From NCBI RefSeq assembly GCF_006352065.1, contig NZ_CP040915.1, forward strand, positions 3,658,001-3,722,000: a stretch of 64,000 nucleotides of DNA, read 5' to 3'. The notes under the pieces were generated by a model, which was not told the origin of the DNA, made no database searches, and saw only the letters and a program-made list of their open reading frames with translations. Every line of letters begins with the position of its first letter. Position 1 is the stretch's first letter. This DNA is from Georgenia yuyongxinii (GTDB taxonomy: Bacteria; Actinomycetota; Actinomycetes; Actinomycetales; Actinomycetaceae). Below are positions 17,672 to 25,912 of the stretch, one piece after another. Made by a program: the position numbers and the translations under genes.

Positions 17672-18673
17672 GTGGACCTCGTCCTGGTCCTGGTCGTGGT
17701 GGTGGTGACCGTGGCCCTGGCCTTCGACTTCACCAACGGCTTCCACGACGCCGCCAACGCGATCGCGACCTCCGTCTCCACCCGTGCCCTCACCCCGCGG
17801 GTCGCGCTGGTCATGGCCGCCGCGATGAACCTGCTCGGCGCCCTGCTCGGCACGGGGGTCGCGGAGACGATCGGCTCAGGCATCATCACCCCGCCCGACG
17901 GGACCTCGGGCCTGCTCGTCGTGCTTGCCGGGCTGGTCGGGGCGATCGCCTGGAACCTGATCACCTGGTGGTTCGGCCTGCCGTCGTCCTCCACCCACGC
18001 GCTCATCGGTGGGCTCGCCGGGGCGGGCATGGCCTCGGCGACCACCGTGCACTGGGACGTCATCGCCACCTCCGTCGTGCTGCCGATGGTTCTCTCCCCG
18101 CTCATCGGGTTCGCTCTGGCGTACATGGTCATGCTGGTGGTGCTCTGGACGTTCCGACGCCGTCCCTACTCGCCCACCATGCGCGGCTTCCGGCTCACGC
18201 AGACGATCTCGGCGGCCGCGATGGCGCTGGGTCATGGGCTCCAGGACGCCCAGAAGACCATGGGCGTCATCGTGATCGCGCTCGTCGCCGGCGGGCTGCA
18301 CGAGGGCACCTCCATCCCGCTGTGGGTCAAGCTCGCCGCGGCGGCCGCGATCTCCCTAGGCACCTACGCCGGGGGGTGGCGCATCATGCGCACCCTGGGC
18401 CGCCGGGTCATCGAGCTGGACCCGGCTCGCGGGTTCGTGGCCGAGTCGGTCTCGGCGGCGGTGCTGTACACCACCGCGTTCCTGCTCCACGCACCGGTCT
18501 CGACCACGCACATCATCACGTCGGCCATCATGGGCGTCGGCGCCACCCGCCGGCTCTCCGCCGTCCGGTGGGGCGTTGCGGGCAACATCGCGCTCGCGTG
18601 GCTGTTCACCATCCCCGCGGCGGCGCTGATGGCCGCCGGCCTCTACGTGGGCGTCGACCTCATCAGCGGCTGA
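17672..18673 (+). CDS. pit: Inorganic phosphate transporter, Pit family
   Basis: The 333-residue membrane transporter has about nine or ten helices and the two inverted Pit signatures. These are FDFTNGFHDAANAIATSVST in the N-terminal half and MALGHGLQDAQKTMGVI in the C-terminal half. It imports metal-phosphate with protons at low affinity. GTG 17672 overlaps the ribosome-site region of the preceding DUF47 gene end (AAGGAGTCC), giving coupled translation. High-affinity uptake is provided by the pst genes 0.5 kb downstream on the other strand, so both phosphate routes are encoded together. Confidence 0.93.
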   Translation: MDLVLVLVVVVVTVALAFDFTNGFHDAANAIATSVSTRALTPRVALVMAAAMNLLGALLGTGVAETIGSGIITPPDGTSGLLVVLAGLVGAIAWNLITWWFGLPSSSTHALIGGLAGAGMASATTVHWDVIATSVVLPMVLSPLIGFALAYMVMLVVLWTFRRRPYSPTMRGFRLTQTISAAAMALGHGLQDAQKTMGVIVIALVAGGLHEGTSIPLWVKLAAAAAISLGTYAGGWRIMRTLGRRVIELDPARGFVAESVSAAVLYTTAFLLHAPVSTTHIITSAIMGVGATRRLSAVRWGVAGNIALAWLFTIPAAALMAAGLYVGVDLISG

Positions 18674-18744
18674 CGGCCCCGGTGTCCGGTCCCGGGGCGG
18701 CTCCAGTAGTGTCGCGTCCCACCGGCCGGCAAGGAGGACCGTGC

Positions 18745-19182
18745 ATGCACGCCAGCGCCCGTCTCGTCGCACCACTCCTCGGCCTGCTCGCCCTGGTCGC
18801 GGTCTCCGGCTGCGGCGGGGGCGACGTCATGGCCCTGAAAGAGGGCGACTGCCTCAAGGCCGCGGCGTTGGACAGCGACACGGCGGTGTCGGACGTGACG
18901 GTGATCGACTGTGCCGACCCGCATGACGCGGAGGTCTTCACCGAGCTGACGCTCGACGACCGAGACTTCCCGGGCGAGAAGGCGCTGCAGACCCGGGCGC
19001 TGGAGCTCTGCCGCCCCGAGTTCGAGCAGTTCGTCGGGCGCCCGTACGACGAGTCCGAGCTGTACTACTCGGCGCTGACCCCGACGCAGGAGAGCTGGGA
19101 GCGGGCCGAGGACCGCACGGCGCTGTGCATCCTGCTCTCCGACGATCCCGTCATCGGCACGCTGGCGGGTACGAAGCGCTGA
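18745..19182 (+). CDS. Small lipoprotein with septum-formation-like domain
   Basis: The 145-residue lipoprotein has a signal peptide ending LVAVSGC, giving lipid attachment at C23. The mature part has the pattern LKEGDCLKAA ... VIDCADPHDAEVFTEL ... LCRPEFEQFVG ... ALCIL. Four cysteines form a likely two-disulphide fold, as seen in the actinobacterial 'septum formation' family (PF13845-like). The function of that domain is poorly known. The ATG follows an AAGGAGG ribosome site. It ends only four bases from the end of pstB on the opposite strand, with no room for a terminator between them. Confidence 0.7.
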   Translation: MHASARLVAPLLGLLALVAVSGCGGGDVMALKEGDCLKAAALDSDTAVSDVTVIDCADPHDAEVFTELTLDDRDFPGEKALQTRALELCRPEFEQFVGRPYDESELYYSALTPTQESWERAEDRTALCILLSDDPVIGTLAGTKR

Positions 19183-19186
19183 GCCG

Positions 19187-19966
19187 TCACCCGAAGCGGC
19201 CGGAGATGTAGTCCTCTGTGTCCTTCACCGACGGTGAGGAGAACATCTTCTCGGTCTCGTCGTACTCGATGAGGTGCCCGGGCTTGCCGGTGCCGGCGAT
19301 GTTGAAGAACCCGGTCTTGTCCGACACGCGCGCGGCCTGCTGCATGTTGTGGGTGACGATGACGATCGTGTAGTCGTTCTTCAGCTCGGACATGAGGTCC
19401 TCGATCGCCAGCGTGGAGATCGGGTCCAGCGCGGAGCACGGCTCGTCCATGAGAAGCACGTCGGGCTTGACTGCGATGGCGCGGGCGATGCACAGGCGCT
19501 GCTGCTGGCCGCCGGAGAGGGACGACCCCGGACGGTCGAGACGGTCCTTGACCTCGTTCCAGAGGTTGGCGCCGCGCAGGGAGTCCTCGACGAGCCCCTC
19601 GGCCTCGGACTTCTTCATCTTGCGGTTGTTCAGCCGCACGCCCGCGAGGACGTTGTCCGCGATGGACATCGTCGGGAAGGGGTTGGGGCGCTGGAACACC
19701 ATGCCCACGTGCCGGCGGACCATCACCGGGTCGACGTCGGGGCCGTAGAGGTTCTGGCCGTCCACGATCGCCTCGCCCTCGACGCGGGCACCGGGGATCA
19801 CCTCGTGCATGCGGTTGAGCGTGCGCAGGAAGGTGGACTTGCCGCAGCCGGAGGGGCCGATGAGGGCCGTGATCGCCCGGGGGTCGATCGTCATGTTGAC
19901 GTCCTCCACCGCGAGGAAGTCCCCGTAGTAGACGTTGAGGTTCTTGACGTCGATGCGCTTAGACAA
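19187..19966 (-). CDS. pstB: Phosphate ABC transporter ATPase PstB
   Basis: The 259-residue ATPase of the high-affinity phosphate importer has Walker [10 protein letters not shown] at 37-45, FQRPNPFP after the Q-loop, signature SGGQQQR at 151-157, Walker B LLMDEP at 171-176 and the switch His at 206. The FQ(R/K)PNPFP string and the [10 protein letters not shown] sequence after Walker B are specific to PstB. It is the last gene of pstS-pstC-pstA-pstB and is separated from pstA by 87 bases. It converges on the lipoprotein gene. Confidence 0.97.
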   Translation of the reverse strand: MSKRIDVKNLNVYYGDFLAVEDVNMTIDPRAITALIGPSGCGKSTFLRTLNRMHEVIPGARVEGEAIVDGQNLYGPDVDPVMVRRHVGMVFQRPNPFPTMSIADNVLAGVRLNNRKMKKSEAEGLVEDSLRGANLWNEVKDRLDRPGSSLSGGQQQRLCIARAIAVKPDVLLMDEPCSALDPISTLAIEDLMSELKNDYTIVIVTHNMQQAARVSDKTGFFNIAGTGKPGHLIEYDETEKMFSSPSVKDTEDYISGRFG

Positions 19967-20053
19967 GGCAGGTCCTTCCGGGGCGGGCGGTCCCGGCGGT
20001 CGCGCGGCCGGGCAGGGGGCAGGGGGCGGGACGGTGGAGAGGCGCGGCAGCCA

Positions 20054-21112
20054 TCAGTGGGCACCCTTCGGCGAGAAGAACCGGCTCACGAGCCGGGCGG
20101 CGAGGTTGAGCAGCATCACGATGGCCACCAGGGTCAGCGCCGCCGCCCAGGACCGCTCGATGCCGACGCCGCCCTGCGCGAACTGCCGGTAGGCGAAGAC
20201 GGGCAGCGTCGCCATGCGTCCCTCGAAAGGGTTGTTGTTGATGTTCGCGATGATGCCCACAGTCATGAGCAGCGGCGCGGTCTCCCCGATCACCCGGGCG
20301 ATGGCGATCATCACGCCGGTGGTGATGCCGGCGACCGCCGTGCGGAGCACGACCTTGACGACGGTCAGCCACTTGGGCACGCCGAGGGCGTATGCGGCCT
20401 CGCGCAGCTCGTTGGGGACGAGGCGGAGCATCTCCTCGACCGAGCGGACCACGACGGGGGTCATGAGCACGGCCAGGGAGACAGCACCCATGAGGGCCGA
20501 GCGGTAGGCCGGGCCGACGAGAATGGTAAACAGGGCGAACGCGAAGAGACCGGCGACGATCGAGGGGATGCCGGTCATGACGTCGACCAGGACGGTGATG
20601 GCCCGGGCGAGGCGGCCGCGGCCGTACTCGACCAGGTAGATCGCGGTGAAGATGCCGAGCGGGATCGAGATGACCGAGGCGATGCCGGTGACCCAAAGGG
20701 TGCCGATGATCGCGTGGAGGACGCCGCCCTCGGTCATGTCACCGAAGATGCCGGTCATGTCCGTTGTCAGGAAGTCCCAGCTGAACAGCGTGAGACCGTT
20801 CTTGAGGACGATCCACACCAAGGAGACCAGCGGCACCATGGCGAGCAGGAACGCGGCCGTGACCAGCGACGTCGCGAGGCGGTCCTTGGCGGGCCGCTCC
20901 CCCTCGACGGAGCGGGCGACCACCCAGTTCGCGACGATGTAGAGAACCCCGCCAAGGAAGAGGACGGAGGCGACGGTCGGCCGGCCGAAGGCGAGCATCA
21001 GGGCGTAGACGAGGCCCACGGAGCCCGCAAGGACCGCCCAGGGCGTCCAGCCGGGGAGCTTGCCCGCACCCGTGCTCAGATCGGTGACGGTGGTGGTGGT
21101 GGTGGTGGTCAT
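20054..21112 (-). CDS. pstA: Phosphate ABC transporter permease PstA
   Basis: The 352-residue inner-membrane permease carries an N-terminal extension of about 30 residues opening with a poly-Thr stretch (MTTTTTTTV). That stretch is encoded by a GGT/GTC-type simple repeat on the plus strand, so its length may vary between strains. The transport domain contains YALGVPKWLTVVKVVLRTAV and IARVIGETAPLL, both conserved in PstA. Its ATG overlaps the pstC stop (ATGA), giving coupled translation. Confidence 0.95.
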   Translation of the reverse strand: MTTTTTTTVTDLSTGAGKLPGWTPWAVLAGSVGLVYALMLAFGRPTVASVLFLGGVLYIVANWVVARSVEGERPAKDRLATSLVTAAFLLAMVPLVSLVWIVLKNGLTLFSWDFLTTDMTGIFGDMTEGGVLHAIIGTLWVTGIASVISIPLGIFTAIYLVEYGRGRLARAITVLVDVMTGIPSIVAGLFAFALFTILVGPAYRSALMGAVSLAVLMTPVVVRSVEEMLRLVPNELREAAYALGVPKWLTVVKVVLRTAVAGITTGVMIAIARVIGETAPLLMTVGIIANINNNPFEGRMATLPVFAYRQFAQGGVGIERSWAAALTLVAIVMLLNLAARLVSRFFSPKGAH

Positions 21113-22131
21113 CAGTTCGCTCCAGAGAACTCGGCGCGGCGCGAGATGATCCACCGGGCGAGCAGGTTGACGCCGAAGGTGATGGCGAACAGTGCGAGCC
21201 CCGTGGCGATGAGGACGTCAGCACCCAGGCCGGAAGCCTCGGGGAACTGGTTGGCGATGTTCGCGGCGATCGTCTGATGCTGGCCGGGCTTGAGGATGTT
21301 GAAGTTCACCAGGAAGCCGGGCGAGAGAATCATCAGCACGGCCATGGTCTCCCCGAGCGCACGGCCCAGGCCCAGCATCGACGCGCTGATGATGCCGGAC
21401 CGGCCGAAAGGAAACACCGACATCCGGATCATCTCCCAGCGCGTGGCTCCCAGCGCCAGGGAGGCCTCCTCGTGCAGGCGCGGGGTCTGGAGGAACACCT
21501 CGCGGATGGTCGCGGTGATGATGGGCAGGATCATCACCGCGAGCACGATGGAGGCCGACATGAGGTTCTTCGCCGGCGCCTGGAAGCCGGCGAGCGGGGG
21601 GAAGAACCCGAGCGTGCTGCTGACCCACTGGAAAGCCGGGTTCATGGTCGGGACGAGCCAGGCCATGCCCCACATGCCGTAGACCACGGAGGGGATGGCG
21701 GCGAGAAGGTCCACCAGGTACCCCAGGCCCTGGGCGGCCTTCCGCGGCGCGTAGTGCGAGATGAACAGCGCGATCGCGACGCTCAGCGGCACCGCGATGA
21801 CCAGCGCGAGGACGGAGGAGAGGAGCGTGCCGAAGATCAGCGGCGCGAGGTACTCCCACAGCCCCTTCCCCGTCATGAAGCCGACGTCGTCGTACTGCGC
21901 CTGGGAGGCGGTGATCGCCGGCCAGGAGCGGAAGAGCAGGAAGCCGGCCACCGAGGCGAGGATGATGAGGATGACGATGCCCGCACCGGTGGAGATGCCG
22001 GCGAAGATCGGGTTGCCTACACGTCCGGGCGGTCGGCTCAGCCGTAGTTCGGACGCGCCTCGTGGGGCGTCGGGGGCGCTGGCGGTTGCCACGGATCCTC
22101 CGGGTTCGCTGTTCGGTGCGGGTGTTGTCAC
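21112..22131 (-). CDS. pstC: Phosphate ABC transporter permease PstC
   Basis: The 339-residue permease has six helices, the conserved EEASLALGATRWEMIRMSVF coupling loop and LGLGRALGETMAVLM. Two GTG starts compete. GTG 22131 overlaps the pstS stop as GTGA and is used here. GTG 22092 has a GGAGGA only four bases upstream and would give 326 residues. Either way it is tightly coupled to the pstS gene in front and pstA behind. It forms the channel with PstA. Confidence 0.93.
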   Translation of the reverse strand: MTTPAPNSEPGGSVATASAPDAPRGASELRLSRPPGRVGNPIFAGISTGAGIVILIILASVAGFLLFRSWPAITASQAQYDDVGFMTGKGLWEYLAPLIFGTLLSSVLALVIAVPLSVAIALFISHYAPRKAAQGLGYLVDLLAAIPSVVYGMWGMAWLVPTMNPAFQWVSSTLGFFPPLAGFQAPAKNLMSASIVLAVMILPIITATIREVFLQTPRLHEEASLALGATRWEMIRMSVFPFGRSGIISASMLGLGRALGETMAVLMILSPGFLVNFNILKPGQHQTIAANIANQFPEASGLGADVLIATGLALFAITFGVNLLARWIISRRAEFSGAN

Positions 22132-23198
22132 GCGACGGAGATCTGCTCGATCGCGGCCTCGACCCGCTCGCGCAGGTCTGTCGAGATGGGCGCGGAGCCG
22201 GCGACGCGGGGGTCGGCGGCGCGCTGCTGCCCCGGCTCGGAGGCGATGTAGCTCAACAGGGCCTTGACGTTGTTCACATCCTGCTCGGCTTCGTACCGGG
22301 AGCACGCGAGCGTGTAAGAGACCAGGACGATGGGGTAGGTCCCGGCCGTCTGGGTGTCGCGTGCCAGCTCGATCGTCAGGCGCAGGTCGGTGGCGTCCTC
22401 GGTGGCCGGGGAGGCGTCCACGACGGCGGCGGCGGCCTCCGGCGAGAACGGCACGAACTCCTCCCCCACCCCGACCGCCACGGTGCTGAGCGAGTCGGGC
22501 ACCTGGGCGGCATCGGCGTAGCCGATGGTGCCGGGCGCGGCCTCCATGGTGGTGATGACGCCGGAGGTCTGGGCGCCGGACTGGGTGCCCGAGATCGGCC
22601 AGGTCTCGCTGGCCTCGTGCGGCCAGGCGCCGCCCGCGGCAGCGGCGAGGTACTCGGTGAAGTTCTCGGTGGTGCCCGAGTCGTCGGAGCGGTTGACGGG
22701 CACGATGTCCAGGTCGGGCAGCTCGACGCCCTCGTTCGTCTCGGCGATGGCCGGGTCGTCCCACCTGGTGAGGTCGCCGTTGAAGATCTGCGCCAACACC
22801 TCGGGCGTGAGGTTCAGGTGCTCGGCGTCGAGATCGGGCAAGTTGTACGCCACGGCGATCGGGGAGATGTACAGCGGCAGCTCGATCACCTCACCTCCCA
22901 GGCACCGTTCGACGCCGTCGGCCCGCTCCTCGTCGTCCATGGGCGCGTCAGAACCGGCGAACAGCACGGCGCTGTTGAGGAACATCTCCCGTCCGGTGCC
23001 CGAACCCACCGGGTCGTAGGAGGTGATCACGTCGGGATGGGCATCCTGGAAGCCCGCCACCCACGCAGTCATCGCGATCTCCTGCGAGGAGGCGCCCGCC
23101 CCCGGGAGCGTGCCGCCGTTCCCACCGCACGCGGTGAGGAGGAGGCCACCGGCGAGTGCTGCGGCGACGCCGGCACGGCGTCGGCTCTGTGCCCTCAT
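22128..23198 (-). CDS. pstS: Phosphate-binding lipoprotein PstS (operon copy)
   Basis: The 356-residue lipoprotein has a signal with RRR and lipobox LLTAC (C24), then a mature domain opening GTLPGAGASSQ. Phosphate-contact segments include SYDPVGSGTGREMF and NRSDDSGTTENFTEYL. The start is ATG 23198 after GGAGGGGATGG. It is the first gene of pstSCAB and has a PHO box about 85 bases upstream. Its sequence is strikingly close to the second PstS encoded just upstream, with long identical blocks, so the pair arose by recent tandem duplication. Confidence 0.95.
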   Translation of the reverse strand: MRAQSRRRAGVAAALAGGLLLTACGGNGGTLPGAGASSQEIAMTAWVAGFQDAHPDVITSYDPVGSGTGREMFLNSAVLFAGSDAPMDDEERADGVERCLGGEVIELPLYISPIAVAYNLPDLDAEHLNLTPEVLAQIFNGDLTRWDDPAIAETNEGVELPDLDIVPVNRSDDSGTTENFTEYLAAAAGGAWPHEASETWPISGTQSGAQTSGVITTMEAAPGTIGYADAAQVPDSLSTVAVGVGEEFVPFSPEAAAAVVDASPATEDATDLRLTIELARDTQTAGTYPIVLVSYTLACSRYEAEQDVNNVKALLSYIASEPGQQRAADPRVAGSAPISTDLRERVEAAIEQISVA

Positions 23199-23281
23199 CC
23201 CATCCCCTCCGGCCGCCTGCGGGCGGTGCGCCCGGGCGAGGTCGAGGCTAAGCAGCGACGGTGTCCGTACGGGGGGCGGAA

Positions 23282-23299
23282 GGTGAACAGACGGTGAAC
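23282..23299 (-). promoter_or_regulatory. PHO box upstream of pstS (operon copy)
   Basis: On the minus strand the sequence reads GTTCACCGTCTGTTCACC: two perfect GTTCACC repeats with 11-base periodicity. This is the PhoP direct-repeat unit described in Streptomyces and other actinomycetes. It predicts induction of pstSCAB on phosphate limitation. Confidence 0.85.
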
Positions 23300-23506
23300 G
23301 ACCCCTGTCGGGTCTCTCACAGGAGCTGAGCTCCGGAACTCGTGCGGCACCCGGTCGGGGCGGTACCCGCCTGGCCGGCGTCACGCCGGAAAGGTTCGTA
23401 GCCATCGAGGCGAAGATACGGGATGCCGGTACCTGCTGTGCCAGGGCCCTGAGCCCCGCGCCGGCGGGCCGAGAAAGGTGCGCGTGCCAGGCGGGGGGCC
23501 TGTGTG

Positions 23507-23536
23507 GGCGGGCCGGCCCCGGAGGACCGGCCCGCC
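23507..23536 (-). terminator. Terminator between the two pstS genes
   Basis: Ten-bp arms GGCGGGCCGG (23507-23516) and CCGGCCCGCC (23527-23536) flank a 10-base loop, 26 bases beyond the stop of the upstream pstS copy. With a PHO box on each side, this suggests the two pstS genes are separate transcripts. Confidence 0.65.
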
Positions 23537-23561
23537 ACTCACTGATCAGGAGGGATCAGAT

Positions 23562-24698
23562 TCAGGCGGCCGAGATCTGCTCGATCGCGGCGGTGACGTC
23601 CCCGCGCAGGCCGTCGGAGATCGGGGCGGAGCCGGCGACGCTCGGGTCGGCGGCGCGCTCCTGGCCCTCCTCGGAGGCGATGTAGGTGAGCAGCGCCTTG
23701 ACGTTGTTCACGTCCTGCTCGCTCTCGTACACCGAGCACGCGAAGGTGTAGGAGACCAGGACGATCGGGTAGGCGCCCGACTCCTGGGTGTCGCGGGCCA
23801 GGTCGATGGTCAGGCGCAGGTCGGTGGCGTCCTCGGTGGCCGGGGAGGCGTCCACGACGGCGGCGGCAGCCTCCGGCGAGAACGGCACGAACTCCTCACC
23901 GACACCGACGGCGACGGTGCCGAAGCCGTCCGGCACCTGCGAGGCGTCGAGGTAGGCGATGGTGCCCTCGGCCGCCTGGAGCGTGGAGACGACGCCGGAC
24001 GTCTGGGCGCCAGACTGGGTGCCCGAGATCGGCCAGGTCTCGCTGGCCTCGTGCGGCCAGGCGCCGCCCGCAGCCTCGGCGAGGTACTCGGTGAAGTTCT
24101 CGGTGGTCCCCGAGTCGTCGGAGCGGTTGACCGGCACGATGTCCAGGTCGGGCAGCTCGACGCCCTCGTTCGTCTCGGCGATGGCCGGGTCGTTCCACTT
24201 GGTGACGTCGCCGTTGAAGATCTGGGCGAGCACCTCGGGCGAGAGGTTGAGGTTCGCGGCGTCGACACCGGGCAGGTTGTACGCCACGGCGATCGGGGAG
24301 ATGTAGAGCGGCAGCTCGACGACCTCGCCACCGAAGCAGCGCTCCGCGCCCGCAGTGAGCTCCTCCTCCTTGAACATGGAGTCGGTGCCACCGAAGAGCA
24401 CGGCGCCGTTGAGGAACATCTCGCGGCCGGTGCCGGAGCCGGTCGGGTCGTAGGAGACCTGGACGTCGGGGTTGGCCTCCTGGAAACCGGCCAGCCAGCC
24501 GTTCATGGCCTTCTCCTGGGAGGAGGCGCCCGCACCGGGGAGCGTGCCGGAGAGGGCCTCGCCCTCGGCTGCGGTCTCGTCGCCGGCCGGGCTCTCCGCC
24601 TCGTTGCCGTCGGCGTCACTGCTGCACGCGGCGAGCGTGAGTGCCAGCGCGCTAAGCACGGCCATTCCCGCCACGCGGCGGCTACCTGCAAGCTTCAC
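23562..24698 (-). CDS. pstS: Second phosphate-binding lipoprotein PstS
   Basis: The 378-residue PstS paralogue has lipobox LTLAAC and an acidic Glu/Ala/Gly linker of about 30 residues that the operon copy lacks. Its mature domain also opens GTLPGAGASSQ and keeps the phosphate-contact segments SYDPTGSGTGREMF and NRSDDSGTTENFTEYL. GTG 24698 is preferred because GGATGG lies 8 bases upstream; the ATG at 24710 has its ribosome site directly abutting. It appears monocistronic, with its own PHO box about 100 bases upstream and a terminator after it. It would supply extra phosphate-binding capacity to the PstCAB importer. Confidence 0.92.
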   Translation of the reverse strand: MKLAGSRRVAGMAVLSALALTLAACSSDADGNEAESPAGDETAAEGEALSGTLPGAGASSQEKAMNGWLAGFQEANPDVQVSYDPTGSGTGREMFLNGAVLFGGTDSMFKEEELTAGAERCFGGEVVELPLYISPIAVAYNLPGVDAANLNLSPEVLAQIFNGDVTKWNDPAIAETNEGVELPDLDIVPVNRSDDSGTTENFTEYLAEAAGGAWPHEASETWPISGTQSGAQTSGVVSTLQAAEGTIAYLDASQVPDGFGTVAVGVGEEFVPFSPEAAAAVVDASPATEDATDLRLTIDLARDTQESGAYPIVLVSYTFACSVYESEQDVNNVKALLTYIASEEGQERAADPSVAGSAPISDGLRGDVTAAIEQISAA

Positions 24699-24797
24699 GG
24701 TCAATTCCATCCTCTGTGTCGGTGGGGCCGGCGCGTGTGGGGGTTGCCGACCACGATGCGACGTTAGAGACCGGTGGTGACCTTCCGGCGGGCGCGA

Positions 24798-24815
24798 GGT
24801 GAACGGATGGTGAAC
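24798..24815 (-). promoter_or_regulatory. PHO box upstream of the second pstS
   Basis: On the minus strand, GTTCACCATCCGTTCACC consists of two perfect GTTCACC units spaced 11 bases apart, the actinomycete PhoP-binding direct repeat. It lies about 100 bases before the GTG start of the second pstS. Confidence 0.88.
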
Positions 24816-24874
24816 TTGCTACGTCGGGTGCGTCACAGTTGCACAAGACCTCCCGACACTCATCGCCCGGGGAC

Positions 24875-24912
24875 GATGACATCTGACGGAGAAGATGACA
24901 TCTCGCGGGCAA
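24875..24912 (+). repeat. 19-bp tandem repeat, locus C (2 units)
   Basis: Two abutting units, GATGACATCTGACGGAGAA (24875-24893) and GATGACATCTCGCGGGCAA (24894-24912), lie between the end of mutT1 and the pstS promoter region. Confidence 0.8.
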
Positions 24913-24931
24913 GGGGGCCGGGGCGGGAGGG

Positions 24932-25912
24932 TCACACGGCGCGGTGCTTCTCCAGGGCGACGACCAGCGCCCGTCGGCGCGGTCGCTGGGAGAGGTGGAC
25001 CACCAGCATCTCCCCCGTCTTGAGCCAGGGGTCGGACTCCGGCACCTGCTGCATGATGCGGTGCGGCGTGCGTCGTGCGACCTCCTCCACCACGGTGGGC
25101 AGCACGGGTCGGTGCGTGCACACGGCGACGGGAACGTCACGGTGGGTCATCTCGTGGTCGACGAGCTCGCGCACCGGGCGCTTGCTCTGCGCGTGCGCGT
25201 CCTCGGTGAGCTCGGGACGGAGCTCGGCGCCGACGCCGGTCGCCTCGAGGTAGGGCCGCACGGTCGCCGCGCACCGTTCCCACGGCGAGGTGATGACGTC
25301 CTCGACGCCAAAGGCGGCGAGGAGCGGCACGAGGTTCCGGGCCTGCGACTCGCCGGCCGGGGTCAGCGGCCGGGTTGCCTCTCCCTTGTCCCACGCCGAC
25401 CGCTTCTTGGCCCGCGCGTGCCGGACCACCACCATCGTCCACGTGCGTAGCCGTTCGTCCTGCCACTGGTCGACGAGGACGCCGAGGGGGTCGCGGTCGT
25501 GGACGTAGGTGAGCAGGTCCCGTGCCGTGGCGATGTCCACCCAGCGGGCACCGTCTATCTCCGCGGCACCCGCCCGGCTGACCGGGTCGCGGCCGTTGAC
25601 GCTCTGCGCAGCGTCCCCGAGCTCTTGGGCCGCCCAGTAGCGGGCGGTCTTCGCCCGCCCGTTCAGGTCCCGGTACCGCACCGTCGGCAGGGGCTGGCCG
25701 AGCGCCACGTGCAGACCGGTCTCCTCGGCCACCTCACGCACGGCGCACGCGGCGATGCTCTCGCCCTCCTCGAGCTTGCCCTTCGGCCAGGACCAGTCGT
25801 CGTACTTGGGCCGGTGGACGAGAAGCACCTCGAGCTTGCGGCCGCGCACACGCCAGACCACCGCGCCGGCGGCCTGGATCGTGGACTGTGCGCTGGTGGT
25901 CTGCGACGTCAC
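24932..25912 (-). CDS. mutT1: MutT1-like Nudix hydrolase with histidine-phosphatase domain
   Basis: The 326-residue two-domain enzyme has a perfect Nudix box at 45-67 (G-x5-E-x7-REVAEETGL). A C-terminal phosphoglycerate-mutase-like histidine-phosphatase domain starts at VVVRHARA (R164, H165). This fusion defines the MutT1 family, whose mycobacterial member degrades 8-oxo-(d)GTP and dinucleoside polyphosphates, cleansing the nucleotide pool. Its ATG overlaps the ppk1 stop (ATGA), so the two are cotranslated, as in mycobacteria. Coupling to polyphosphate kinase may reflect shared nucleotide chemistry. Confidence 0.93.
   Translation of the reverse strand: MTSQTTSAQSTIQAAGAVVWRVRGRKLEVLLVHRPKYDDWSWPKGKLEEGESIAACAVREVAEETGLHVALGQPLPTVRYRDLNGRAKTARYWAAQELGDAAQSVNGRDPVSRAGAAEIDGARWVDIATARDLLTYVHDRDPLGVLVDQWQDERLRTWTMVVVRHARAKKRSAWDKGEATRPLTPAGESQARNLVPLLAAFGVEDVITSPWERCAATVRPYLEATGVGAELRPELTEDAHAQSKRPVRELVDHEMTHRDVPVAVCTHRPVLPTVVEEVARRTPHRIMQQVPESDPWLKTGEMLVVHLSQRPRRRALVVALEKHRAV

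Noticed and set aside
19274-21277. 667-codon plus-strand frame opposite pstA/pstB
   Set aside because: Extreme Asp/Arg/Gly/Glu/His composition typical of antisense reading of membrane-protein genes; no conserved feature.
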